From the NCBI GenBank assembly GCA_964016985.1, contig OZ024828.1, positions 80,584,033 through 80,648,032 of the forward strand: a stretch of DNA of 64,000 bases, written 5' to 3'. Below, piece after piece: positions 54,434-63,851 of the stretch. The stretch is from Anodontia alba (Eukaryota > Mollusca > Bivalvia > Lucinida > Lucinidae). The translations under genes were made by a program, and so were the position numbers. The first letter of the stretch is position 1. Each line of letters starts with the position of its first letter. The notes under the pieces were generated by a model. It worked only from the letters and a program-made list of their open reading frames with translations, was not told where the DNA came from and did no database searches.

Positions 54434-55868
54434 CAGTCGAACCTCGTTATCTCGAACTCGCTTATTTCGAATTACCGCTTATCTCGAAGAGAAAATCTGG
54501 TCCCTGTTTTAACATGAAACTATGACAACAGGTAACAAAATAATGTGGAAAAGAGGAGAAATTGCTCCTAAGGAGCAATTTCTCCTCTTTTCCACATTAT
54601 TTTATATATATATTTATCACATGACCGTCAAGTTATTCAGTGAAATAACCAATGTCATAAAAATCATATAACCACACGTGTTATAACACCTGCAAGGCTT
54701 CCCATTGGTTAGCCTAATTACCCTCATTAATATTCGTATTACACCGCTTATTGATAGCAACCAAGATGGTGTCCGCATTCGTCGATACAACTTTCACATT
54801 TGGAACAGATCCTGCCTTCAATTTTGAGATGATTTTGAGAAGATCGATAAATGTCAGACCGACGGAGAGGGGAAGACACAAAACAATCACACTGTGAATA
54901 ATACGGCTACCAGAAATATTCATGGTGGTTAAAATTCGATGTTTTCCGGCAACATATTTGTAGGCACTCTCAACATCGATATCGTGAAGCCGTCAATGTA
55001 AAAAAAAAAAAACAAAAAAAAAAAAAACAAAAAAAAAAAAAATCATCACTTTCTCAAAAAAAGCATTGGAGGATGACATGACTCAGACAGTCAATAAATG
55101 TGTCATATCAAAATCCAAACTACAGTTAATAGTCTTGAAATCTGTCGTTTACTTGAGTGCGTCAAACACCGCATAAAACTGTATTGATCAAGGTCAATGA
55201 CCTTTAAATACATGTATGACAGCTGATTGTGGGGGATTTCCCTACTGATTCTCAGTGACGTATTGACTCGCTGAATGACGTTGTTCAATGGAATGTTTAG
55301 TTTTGAATTGATTTATTCAAATGAAATTTTTATTAGCTCAAATAAAAATTATCATTATTTCTTCAGTTTAACGAAGTAATAAATGGCATATTTATCTTGT
55401 TTCTAGTTATTTTCGGGGTAATCAAATAATATGCGACCTATATTTGTTGCGTAGTACTACTTAATCCTTGGTAGTGAGTTGTTCCGCTTAGCTATGGAAA
55501 GCCGTTATCTTTAAAAATATATGTTTTGCATATTTTGTCATCGGAAGGGCCATGTGATAAACAGAATCTTACATTCGTGGTCATTTAATATGAAATTTAT
55601 GAAACTCGTTGGGTAATTTCGGTATTTTGCTCGCTAAAGCTCGCAAAATACTAAAATTACCCAAACTCGTTTCATAAATTTCATATTAAATGACCACTCA
55701 TGTAAGATCCTCTATTTCTAACTTCAGGAGTCAAATTACATATTCATTTGTTAAATGTGGTTATTCAATTTATTGTTTTCCTCACTCTCTCAACTCTGAT
55801 ATGTCGAAGTACGGATATCTCGAAGTGTTTCAGTGAGTCCCTTGGAATTCGAGATAACGAGTCAACTG
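54434..55868. mobile_element. pogo/Tigger-like MITE split by a 1.1 kb insertion
   Basis: TA flanks (54432-54433, 55869-55870). CAGTCGAACCTCGTTATCTC start and GATAACGAGTCAACTG end. The body matches 27619-27953 except for the insertion 54616-55712. Confidence 0.8.
54616..55712. mobile_element. 1.1 kb insertion with terminal hairpin and a small ORF
   Basis: Flanked by TATTT (54611-54615 and 55713-55717); the empty site is known from 27619-27953. It starts ATCACATGACCGTCAAG, with an inverted match GGCCATGTGATAAA at 55550. From 55569 a long palindrome (arms TGGTCATTTAATATGAAATT and complement) runs to the right end. A minus-strand ORF of 69 codons (54714-54923) begins at an ATG in good context (ACCACCATGA). 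It has a hydrophobic N-terminus (SVIVLCLPLSVGL) and ends near GGGTAATTAG, which could be a splice donor. I do not recognise the protein. A captured first exon is possible but unproven. Confidence 0.55.
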
Positions 55869-55870
55869 TA

Positions 55871-56064
55871 GTCGATCTCGTTATCTCGAATTCCAAGGAA
55901 CTTTGTGAAATATCTCGAGATATCCGTACCTCGACACATCGGATTTGCAGTATTGAGGAAAAAATAATTCAAACAACCACATTTAACAAATATATATGCT
56001 ATAGGACTCTTGAAGTTAGAGATATATTGAAAATGTTGTGGAAAAGAGGAGAAATTGCTCCTTA
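55871..56064. mobile_element. pogo/Tigger-like MITE, truncated, head to head with the previous
   Basis: Begins GTCGATCTCGTTATCTCGAA directly after the TA shared with 54434-55868 and runs in the opposite direction. It ends in the central GGAGAAATTGCTCC palindrome. Confidence 0.75.
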
Positions 56065-56283
56065 GGAGAAGAAGTGCAAATTAGATTTCTAAGATAGCGG
56101 CCATGGTGGCCATCATGGATTTCTGTCCATAACAATTTTAGCTATTTTTGATCTACAAGTCACCAAGATGCTTCCTACCAAGTTTCAAGTTAATTGGTAA
56201 TTCATTTCAGGAGAAGAAGAGAATTTATGCCTGCCTAGTCTGCTACAATTTCGCGTAGTGATTAAAGGGTCAGATATGTACAC

Positions 56284-56289
56284 TTTATT
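56284..56289 (-). terminator. AATAAA poly(A) signal candidate for the Myc-like gene
   Basis: AATAAA on the minus strand (TTTATT on plus), about 160 bases past the stop at 56452. It is the nearest such hexamer I find downstream in the right strand. Confidence 0.4.
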
Positions 56290-56451
56290 CGTGCTATACC
56301 CTTAAAGCGTCGACCACAACTGTAGCAGACGACATTTTGAAATATATTTCAAAAGAAAACAAGTCTTGACGTATTATGTGAATGAAATGTCAAGACTTGT
56401 TTTTCTCTGAATAATAAAAATAATGATAAAAACAGAACGGAATGTCATCTG

Positions 56452-57089
56452 TTACAAATTTTGTTTGGTGCTTACAGGTTCATTCATACATCTTTCTGAA
56501 TCATGTTTTTTAGACGAATAAGAAAAATACTTTTCAGACAAGGCCGTGTTTTCTGCTAACAAATGTCTTTTCTTTACTTGTAGACTATCGCATGTATCTT
56601 TCAATTCCTTAATTGTATCCACGGCACATTTCAATATACAATTCTTAGGCATTTCACCCTTTCCTTGTAATGAAGGAATGCAATCTCGTAGATTCTTGAA
56701 CATTAATCTCATTTCCCTGCGTCGTTTACGATCAAGAAGAAACTTATGAACATCCTTCGGTCTGAATTCATCCTGGTCTTCATCCTGGTCTACATCCTGG
56801 TCTTCATCCTGGTTTCCATCCTGGCCTGCCTCCACGTTATGGTCTACAAATAGAAAGCCCTCCGATCTATCCTGCACCTTACGACAATAATTATGAAAGA
56901 TTTCCATGTAGGCAACTGTTGGATGCCTGATCAAAAAAGTTATGGGATGGTTACTATTTCTTTTCTTAGAATTTGACATTTTTCCCTGATGATTTCTTTT
57001 CAACGACTTTGATTTGTAGTTTCGTTTCTGTGATTTTCTTTTATGACAATTATCTGTCACTGTAACGACATCAATTTCTTCATCTTCCA
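56452..57089 (-). CDS. Myc-like bHLH-leucine zipper protein, 3' exon
   Basis: 212 codons including the stop, after a 2-base partial codon. The acceptor TTGTTTCTTTGCAG ends at 57090, so the open frame beyond it is intron. Order: EDEEIDVVTV, matching the conserved Myc acidic/IDVV motif; a Lys/Arg-rich stretch; an acidic QDED repeat (56762-56825); the basic region HKFLLDRKRRREMR; helix 1 FKNLRDCIPSL; loop; helix 2 KNCILKCAVDTIKEL; a zipper with four leucines exactly seven apart (LKDTCDSLQVKKRHLLAENTAL). Myc proteins dimerise with Max and bind E-boxes in the nucleus. Oddity: the invariant Glu of the basic region (LERQRR in Myc) is Asp (LLDRKRR). Exon position relative to IDVV is as in vertebrate MYC exon 3. 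Orthology to Myc against another bHLHZ is likely, not proven. Confidence 0.8.
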
Positions 57090-57158
57090 CTGCAAAGAAA
57101 CAATTACCATAAGTAGTAGGACAACATAACCATACCATCCCTGCAGACCAAAACATTT

Positions 57159-57225
57159 GCAAACAGTGCAGATCCAGATGAGACGGCTTATAACATGCCG
57201 TCTCATCTGGATCTATATTGTTTGC
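57159..57225. repeat. TGATCAG-type hairpin core, variant
   Basis: GCAAACAGTGCAGATCCAG to TATATTGTTTGC with arms GATGAGACGGC and GCCGTCTCATC. The same variant (GAGACGGCTCATAA) is at 22800-22830. It lies 70 bp upstream of the Myc-like exon's acceptor. Confidence 0.6.
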
Positions 57226-57413
57226 AAGTGTGTTATAGATTTTAGATTGAAAACCCTATCTGCAACAATGAATGTGTCCAAATTCAAGGATGGAAGAGTC
57301 CACTTCAGACATTTTGGGATGAAAGGGTGAACTCCTTACCATACTTGTACTACAATTTGAACAGGAGTTAACTCAGTGTTACCAGTTCATGTGTCTAAGA
57401 GTGCTGGATGATT

Positions 57414-57543
57414 TTGTTAGTTTTTACGGCCCAGTCGATCCATTGGGGTCATATCGAGCGCGGTCAGTTATCTAATCACACTTTTACTGGGCAAGCTTAG
57501 TCCTCTAAGCGGTTAACTAGTATTGTGCACATTCTTTTAACAG
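57414..57543 (-). mobile_element. V-SINE-like element, 3' fragment
   Basis: TTTTTACGGCCCAGTCG to AGTATTGTGCACATTC, the last 130 bp of the SINE. Head and middle are missing. Confidence 0.6.
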
Positions 57544-57624
57544 GAAAGTGCTGGATGAATGGCAAACAGTGCAGATCATGATCAGATTCCACATCTGATC
57601 TCTTAGTCTACAATGTCTGTTCCA

Positions 57625-58166
57625 TTATGAAAACACACCTATTCAAATACATTGAGAATGTTACCACCAAAAAATGAAAACTTTCAGATGAAAATTTCTG
57701 GTGGTTTTCATATTATTGCTCAACTCAAAGATTGTGGGTACTTGTTAGAATCGCCTCAACGATGCGATTCTAACAAGTATCCACAATCTATGTTTTTAGC
57801 AGAAATAAGAAAAATAATGTATACCCTGTAAACCCCAGTTTTACTGTACAAATAAAAACGTTAACCTATAACACCCCGCCATTATTGTGTTGCGGGCAGA
57901 TAACTCTGTCAAATTTGACGAAATTTGCCCATTAGCAATCCCAAACCAGATCTCCATAATATCAATGCGCATACCAAGTTTGGTGAAAATCCATTGATGT
58001 TTACTCAAGTTATCATCCGGAAACGAAAAACAGACGGACGGATGTACGAAAGACGGACGGACACACGGACGTCCAACATGAAACCATAATACCCCGCCAC
58101 TATCGTGTGGCGGAGTATAAAAAGACGTTTAAGGGGGTCAAAAGTATATGGGCGTGTTTTCGTGAT
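57625..58166. mobile_element. Family A MITE split by an ATACCCCGCCA element
   Basis: CATTATGAAAACACACC start (about 57623), a central palindrome GTTAGAATCGCCTCAACGAT, then GTAAACCCCAGTTTTACTGT. After the insertion 57863-58124 it resumes TTTAAGGGGGTCAAAAG and ends GGGCGTGTTTTCGTGAT. Confidence 0.8.
57863..58124. mobile_element. Element with ACACCCCGCCA ends (copy 2), nested
   Basis: Flanked by ACGTT (57858-57862 and 58125-58129). It has a GACGGACGGATGTACG tract before the ACCCCGCCACTATCGTG end. Same family as 53581-53797. Confidence 0.72.
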
Positions 58167-58212
58167 ACAGGCCTCTCTATCCAAACACTTTGGGTAAATA
58201 CGGTACCTATTA

Positions 58213-58529
58213 CAGTGGCTATCTCGAATTCCAAGGGACTCTCTGAAATACATCGAGATACCCATACCTCGACATACGAGATTTGCAGAATTGAGGAAAA
58301 AATAAATCAAAAAACCACATTTAACAAATGTATATGTAATTTGACTCCTGGTTAGAGATATATTGAAAATATCGTGGAAAAAGAGGAGAAATTTGGAGCA
58401 ATTTCTCCTCTTTTCCACAATATTTTGTTGCCTGTTGGTAGATTTTCATGTTTAAGCTGGGACCAGATTTTCATTTCGAGATAAGCGGTTATTCGAGATA
58501 AGCGAGGTGGAGATAACGTCAGTCAACTG
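58213..58529. mobile_element. pogo/Tigger-like MITE with TA duplication
   Basis: TA at 58211-58212 and 58530-58531. CAGTGGCTATCTCGAATTCC start, CAGTCAACTG end. Inverted relative to 27619-27953. Palindrome GAGGAGAAATTTGGAGC at the centre. Confidence 0.78.
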
Positions 58530-58843
58530 TATATTGTAGTGCTTTGCGGGTCATACTACTCAGCAGAGGGTATACGCCGTATGAAGAGATAGATAGTCTC
58601 ATCTTCGGCTAAGTCATACAAAAGACTTTGAAATATATATAGAAAAACTGTTAAATACAAATCTCAGTGAAACACAAATCATTAGCACTGTGAAGAAAGC
58701 AAATGGCTCAATTGCGACTTAAAGCCAGATCTAAGGAAAACGGCTAACAGGACCAAGATGAACCCCCTGCCCAACACTAATTAAAATAATTTGTAGATAT
58801 GATCTGAGTGTCAACGAGGTTTTCTGGAAATAGTTTTTTTTCC

Positions 58844-58893
<50 letters not shown>

Positions 58894-58962
58894 GCAATAT
58901 GAAAGAATAGTTCACAAATTTATATACATATAACAACCACAAAAAAGTAAAACGTACCTTCT

Positions 58963-59250
58963 CATCAAGAAAACATGCCTATATATGTTTGACCCCATTA
59001 AACCCCACTTCTATATAGTAAAACTGGGGTTTACATGGGTATACATTATTTTTTTCTTATTTTGTCGAAAACATAGATTATAGGTACTCATTAGACCCGC
59101 CTCGCTGAGGCGGTTCTAACGAATATCCATAATCTATGTTTTGAGCCGAACTATGAAAAATATCGAGTTTTTTATCTGAAAATTTTCAATTTTTGAAGGT
59201 GAAATTTTCTATATTCTATTTCTATATTTGAAAAGGCGTGTTTTCTTAAT
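58963..59250. mobile_element. Foldback MITE, family A
   Basis: CATCAAGAAAACATGCC start and AAGGCGTGTTTTCTTAATATG end. Palindrome tip GCCTCGCTGAGGC. Confidence 0.82.
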
Positions 59251-59257
59251 ATGACCT

Positions 59258-59440
59258 GTGCGCCAAACGAAGACTCAAATCTGAACAGTCTGATCAGTCT
59301 TTGCTGTCTGCATGAGGAAACTTTGCATCACAGGTTTTCCAAAATGCGCCCAGTGAAGATTCTGATCAGACTGCATGTATCTTTGCTGGGCTCCCAAATC
59401 TGAAGGTAGGTTGTCTGATTTTGTGGCTCAAATGACAAAT
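59258..59440. repeat. Family B foldback repeat copy
   Basis: GCGCCAAACGAAGACTC, CTGTCTGCATGAGGAAACTT, GCGCCCAGTGAAGATTC and TCTTTGCTGGGCTCCC in family order. Confidence 0.6.
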
Positions 59441-59510
59441 GTCAGTTGTGTTTACAATGTATCATCCCATTATGCTATATATCAAATTAAAGCTAACGAA
59501 CTAAAATTTT

Positions 59511-60035
59511 GTTTGTTTGTTTTCTGGTTTACTGTCCAGTGAACATAATGTAGTCATACCATGCGTGGTCCGTTAATTTAACCACACTTTTATTGGGCAG
59601 ATTTTGATTGACTGTGTTGGGGTTTAACGACACATCAACCCTTGTGGATCACTTTGTGTCATCTCCCAGAGAAAGGGAGAAAAGAGATAGAAGAGACATA
59701 AGAAGAGATGAAAGAGAGGGACAGATAAGAAAGAGAAACAGGAATGAAAGTGAAGAAACAGAAGAAATAAAAACATTCCCCCTCTACCCTTACCTGCTAT
59801 AAGGATAGCAGGCCTTGCCCAATTGTAAGCCAATATCAGTCGGACGCCCCGGTAACGTAAGATACACGACACCTTCGCACCACCCGACCACCCCAGACTT
59901 AGTCCTCTAAGCGGTTAACCAGTATTGTGCACATTCTTTCGCCAGAAACTGACAACTGCCCTTCTTGAGTCATTGGAAGGGAGACAATGCCCACAGATAA
60001 CATTTCATGATCTATCTCAGCAAAAGAAAATAAAC
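59511..60035 (-). mobile_element. V-SINE-like element split by another SINE-like repeat
   Basis: 59511-59600 (TTTACTGTCCAGTG to TTATTGGGCAG) continues at 59894 (ACTTAGTCCTCTAAGCGG) to about 60035. In intact copies the junction reads GGGCAGGCTTAGTCC. Confidence 0.68.
59601..59893 (+). mobile_element. SINE-like repeat, nested
   Basis: GTGTTGGGGTTTAACGACAC start, a GAAGAGA-rich middle, TTGCCCAATTGTAAGCC, then CGGACGCCCCGGTAACGTAAG and ACCACCCGACCACCCC. Copies at 62440-62700 and, inverted, 43530-43800. No convincing box A/box B seen, so the head type is unknown. Confidence 0.62.
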
Positions 60036-60099
60036 TAATCCACGTAATATGCTCATCATCCGCACGCCTTAGCGATGGGATATTGTGAACGCCTCCGTC

Positions 60100-60440
60100 C
60101 GTCGCTCTAACTACCTCCTCCTAAATTACTGGGCGGAAATTAACCAAACTTGCTACATGACTTCCCTCGGTGGTAAGGATTTGCGCGAGCAACGCTATTT
60201 TTTCATCCGTCTGGCTGTCCGTCCATCTGCCCAGCACGATATCTCCTCCTAAACCACTTGGCAGAATTTAACCAAACTTGCTACATGACTTCCGCACGTG
60301 GTAAGGGTGTGCGAGAGCAACATTATTTTTCCGCCCGTCTGTCCGTCACGCTATTAACAGCGTTAGCACCAAGCATGGGTATTCTGGATGGTGTGTCGTC
60401 GACTGCGCAATCTAGTTTTATTATTATAATAAAAATCTAG
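60100..60440. repeat. Duplicated GTCCGTC-type repeat
   Basis: Two direct copies of about 140 bp (about 60112-60245 and 60246-60360) share TTAACCAAACTTGCTACATGAC, GTGGTAAGG and CCGTCTG-type tracts. A common style in mollusc repeats. Confidence 0.55.
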
Positions 60441-60843
60441 AAGGCAGCTCTTGGAAACAAAGAACACACGAACGAAACTCAGAGACACGACTTTATTAAG
60501 TCTCTTCATGCAGCAATGTAGTTTGCGACACTGCATAATACGTCCAAAGCACCCCTCCCCCCCCCCCCCAACCCCACCCCTGCATCATACCCTGCAACCA
60601 CCCCCTACCCGATATATTTGCTATCCAGTCACAAGAATGGGCTTAACGATCCCAAAGAAATTAACATATATTGTGCAAGCCTCACCAGTATTTTACTATT
60701 AAATGAAATACACAGTTTATGATTTCTCAATCACTTGTACTCGTTTTTTACCGCATTTTAAAATGGCTCGTTTTCTGAGATAGACACCTACTGTGCAAAC
60801 ACCACAACAGTGCAAGCACTACAATAATGTATCATAGTTTTGC
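60441..60843. other. No gene seen
   Basis: Contains a C-rich stretch (60555-60610) and a fragment (GGAAACAAAGAACACAC) related to the end of the 37735-37900 repeat. No exon recognised. Confidence 0.45.
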
Positions 60844-60847
60844 TTAA

Positions 60848-61069
60848 CCCATTTATACCCAATGGACTCTTCTACCTCAACTCTTTGGACAGGTTCCATT
60901 CTAACAGAAGGGGTGTCTGCAAAGTTTTTATCATTAAAATCTTTTATAGAAATTCCTGTGTTTAATGCAAACTGTGTAGATCCTGATCAGATGCCGCATT
61001 CTGCGGCATCTGATCTAGATCTACACTGTTTGCCAATGTCCCTTTTATAGGGCGCTAGGCATAAATGGG
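60848..61069. mobile_element. TTAA-flanked MITE (piggyBac-like), best-kept copy
   Basis: TTAA at 60844-60847 and 61070-61073. Ends CCCATTTATACC and GGCATAAATGGG. The hairpin (about 60968-61033) is nearly perfect: GATCAGATGCCGCATTCTGC and its complement. In the Myc-like intron. Confidence 0.85.
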
Positions 61070-61403
61070 TTAAAATTCTCAAAATAAATGTTCAGCATTT
61101 TTTTGGGTCGATTGTTTACAATCAACCTAAAGTATACATAAACCAAAATTTTCTTTAGGTTGTTGTCCACGTGATTATCATTGACTAATGAAATCAAACC
61201 GTGCATTAGAAGGACCATCCAATTGTTCGCGATATGAAAGCCACGGAATGTTGTCTCTGAACTGAGCACTATCCCCAAATAGAACATTTTGGGGTCGACT
61301 GTTTCTCACTAAAGAATGAGTATTTTTTTTTTTTTTTTTTTTTTTTTTTGTTTTCTTTTCTACAGCGGTCCGCGTGACTATCGCTTTCCAATGAAGTTAA
61401 TCG

Positions 61404-61589
61404 TACAAAATTCAGGTAACGCATATTTATAGCCACGCTAATCTTGTCACTGTGATATCAGAGGGAAATCTGTAAAACCTGGACTGGGCCTAGTTGAGGG
61501 ACATTGGCAAACAGTGCAGCTTTAGAAGATCAGACGCCGCAGAATGCGTCGTCTGATCTGGTTCTGCATTGTTTGCTTAAATTACAGGA
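61404..61589. repeat. Dispersed repeat containing a TGATCAG hairpin (copy 2)
   Basis: Partner of 1102-1291. Hairpin core 61507-61576. Here the GCTTAAATTACAGGAAG junction is uninterrupted, which shows the empty site of the MITE at 1293-1518. Confidence 0.65.
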
Positions 61590-62021
61590 AGTTTAGTGGT
61601 TAATGAACAGTCTGAAGTCCCTGTTCTGGGCAATAATATGAAACCTTTAGGACTTTTGAACAAGTAGAATTTGTTGAAAATCGGTATCCAAAATATCTAC
61701 TCAATCGATTTTTGCATATTTGCAGCCATTTTTACAATGAGAAAAAATGAAAATGTTTGATGTTTTAAAAACTAATGGCTAGTATAAAACTTTGTGCATA
61801 GGTAGTTACAACAAATAGCTTTGCATTAAAACAACTTAAAGTTTGCAAATTTATTCTGTTTGAAGCGCCAGGCGAAAATGACTTCCCGAAAGATGTCGAA
61901 AGGAGAGTAGGCAGATGCTTTCAGCAGACTGTGTTGGTATGCTAGCTGATCTTCTTTGGTACATTTGTCGTAAGTTGCATTATGTCATACTGCAGCTCAT
62001 ATGTCTTATTGAAGAAATAGT
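61590..62021. other. No gene seen
   Basis: Intronic sequence without recognisable repeat or exon. Confidence 0.45.
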
Positions 62022-62386
62022 TATTACTGTATTCGACCTTATTACTGCACCATGCGCTTAGGTTTTTCACAATTACCGGGAAAACGTGGTAAAATATGTA
62101 TCCACCTACACTTAAAATAAAAACAAAAGATCAGCGAAGGACGTATCTAATTATGCCTATCTGATGTTTTTGTGTTTTGTTTTCTGATTTTCTTTACCAA
62201 AGCATAGGTTGTGGGTAATCATTTTAATTGCATTGACAAGTCAATGCAATTCAAATAGGTACCCACAACATATGTCTTTATAAAGAATAGACAAAAAGTA
62301 CACTGGTTGTTATCTGAAGTCTACAAAATTGCTTGACTGTGCGCTTATAGGAGTATGTGCGGTAATTAGGTTGAATACGGTATTAT
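62022..62386. mobile_element. MITE with TACTGTATTCGACC ends
   Basis: About 365 bp. Left end TACTGTATTCGACCTTATTA, right end GGTTGAATACGGTATT, inverted over some 35 bp with mismatches. A central palindrome has TTGTGGGTAATCATTTTAAT and its complement. Confidence 0.6.
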
Positions 62387-62439
62387 AATAGCTCCAGATA
62401 TGAGAAGTATTCAGACGTTTTTTCGTATTTCTCCATGAC

Positions 62440-62700
62440 TGTGTTGAGGTTTAACAACACGTCAACCCTTGTGGGTCATTTTGTCGTCTCCCAGAGAAAA
62501 GGAAAAAAGAGACAGAAGAGATAGTAGAAGAGATGAAAGAGAGGGACAGGGAAGAAAGAGGAACAGGAATGAAAGTGAAGAAACAGAAGAAATAAAAACA
62601 TTCCCCCTTGACCCTTACCTGCTACAAGGATAGCAGGCCTTGCCCAACTGTAAGCCAATATCAGTTGGACGCCCCGGTGACGCAAGATACACACCACCTC
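62440..62700 (+). mobile_element. SINE-like repeat (copy of 59601-59893)
   Basis: GTGTTGAGGTTTAACAACAC to GACGCCCCGGTGACGCAAG, alignable over its length to the nested copy. It is followed by T-rich sequence and (AAT)n at 62898-62918. Confidence 0.62.
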
Positions 62701-63061
62701 ATAAAAAGTGCCTCGCGCTCATTATGTACCCTCAAAGGCGCCTTGCTGGTGCGCTTCTAATAAGTACCCATCACGTTTTTTTTTTTTTATAGGCGGGGTT
62801 TATTTATTTATTTTTTTGTTGTTGTTTTTTTGTTTGTTTTTTTTTTGTGGAGAAATTAGACAAAATGTCAGAATTTCGGTTGAAAATCGCGATTTGAATA
62901 ATAATAATAATAATAATAGCTCAAAAGTAAAAACATATCTTAACGCTTTGGACCATCTGTGAACATTAGGTTGTGGAGGCCAGGTATATTACCATTGTGT
63001 AACAAAGATGTTTAAGTGTCTACTTCAACACGCTTGTCCTTGTCTAAAGTTGTGCATTTAC

Positions 63062-63791
63062 CTTGTTTTGTAGTGGAATAATCACTGTGGCTTTTCTTCA
63101 TTAAATCTGACAAACTTGAAGGTTGTTCACTTGCGAATTTTTCCACACTATACGTTTCTGTCTCCCTCCACTCAGTACAGAACTGATTCCTATGAACTCC
63201 AGGCCGCGAATGTACACGCAAATTTGCACCCAAAGTGCCTGGTAAATAGTCATCATCGAGACTGCTATATCCTATTAAGTCTGGCTCACTGTCAAATACT
63301 GATAAAGGTGTACTGACAGGAAAATAGGGGACACCATTAGCTGGTGAAACAGATTCAGTTTTCAACTCGGCGTATTCTTGGTTTATATCCATGGGGAAAA
63401 CTGACTCACCTGGTGATACAGGTTCAGTTTTAATAACCTTAAATAATTCATTTTCTTCAACAACTCCTAAAGGTTGAGCTACTGAGTCTTCTTCATTTTT
63501 AACAACCCTGAAAGTGTTGGCAGCTAAGCCCGGGTCTACATTCACTCCAGTGCCTGGTCCAGTAGAGTAACCTTCTAGCACAGATGAATTCGTTGGATCT
63601 TTTATCAGTAAAACCGGAAATGGTTCTTGCGTAGTCACGTAATCATACTGGCGATTTCGTTGCATTAATCGTCGTGAAAGAAGGCACTGCTTCACACGGG
63701 CTTTTTTGTTTCTGTTTTTCATCAACAGTTCCTTTTTCTTTTTTGATTGCTTTTCATTCTTTTTATAAAACGTACCTTGCATATGTCTTCT
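63062..63791 (-). CDS. Upstream exon of the Myc-like gene (inferred)
   Basis: 243 codons plus one base, open from the acceptor ATATTTGTTTTGCAG (63792) to the donor CAAG/GTAAATGC (63061). The N-terminal 45 residues are very basic (KKNEKQSKKKKELL, RNKKARVKQCLLSRR). The rest is acidic and Ser/Pro-rich, with two related motifs, IKTEPVSPGES and LKTESVSPANG, of the sumoylation-consensus form psi-K-x-E followed by SP. Myc boxes I and II are not evident. Assignment to the Myc-like gene rests on strand, spacing, matched phase (1) and transcription-factor-like composition. It could belong to a different gene. A GTACGT just inside the exon is an alternative donor that would leave a 16-base exon. The 5' end lies outside the window. 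Confidence 0.55.
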
Positions 63792-63851
63792 CTGCAAAAC
63801 AAATATTCTAAGATACTAGAATTTAAAAATGGTCTTGATGACAGAGACATA

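Larger units (their letters stand above)
57090..63061 (-). other. Intron between Myc-like exons (inferred), 6.0 kb
   Basis: Donor CAAG/GTAAATGC at 63061 and acceptor at 57090. The upstream exon ends with one base of a codon and the downstream exon begins with two, so the junction restores a codon (GTG, Val). The interior holds MITEs, SINE-like elements and hairpins, with no other exon seen. The (TG)n at 58849-58888 is a microsatellite. Confidence 0.6.

Noticed and set aside
57090..57162. N-terminal 24 codons of the Myc-like frame
   Set aside because: They lie upstream of the TTTCTTTGCAG acceptor and read as intron.
59608..59872. Arg/Glu-rich and Phe/Leu-rich frames in the SINE-like repeats
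   Set aside because: They come from the purine-rich tract and recur in other copies with different breaks.
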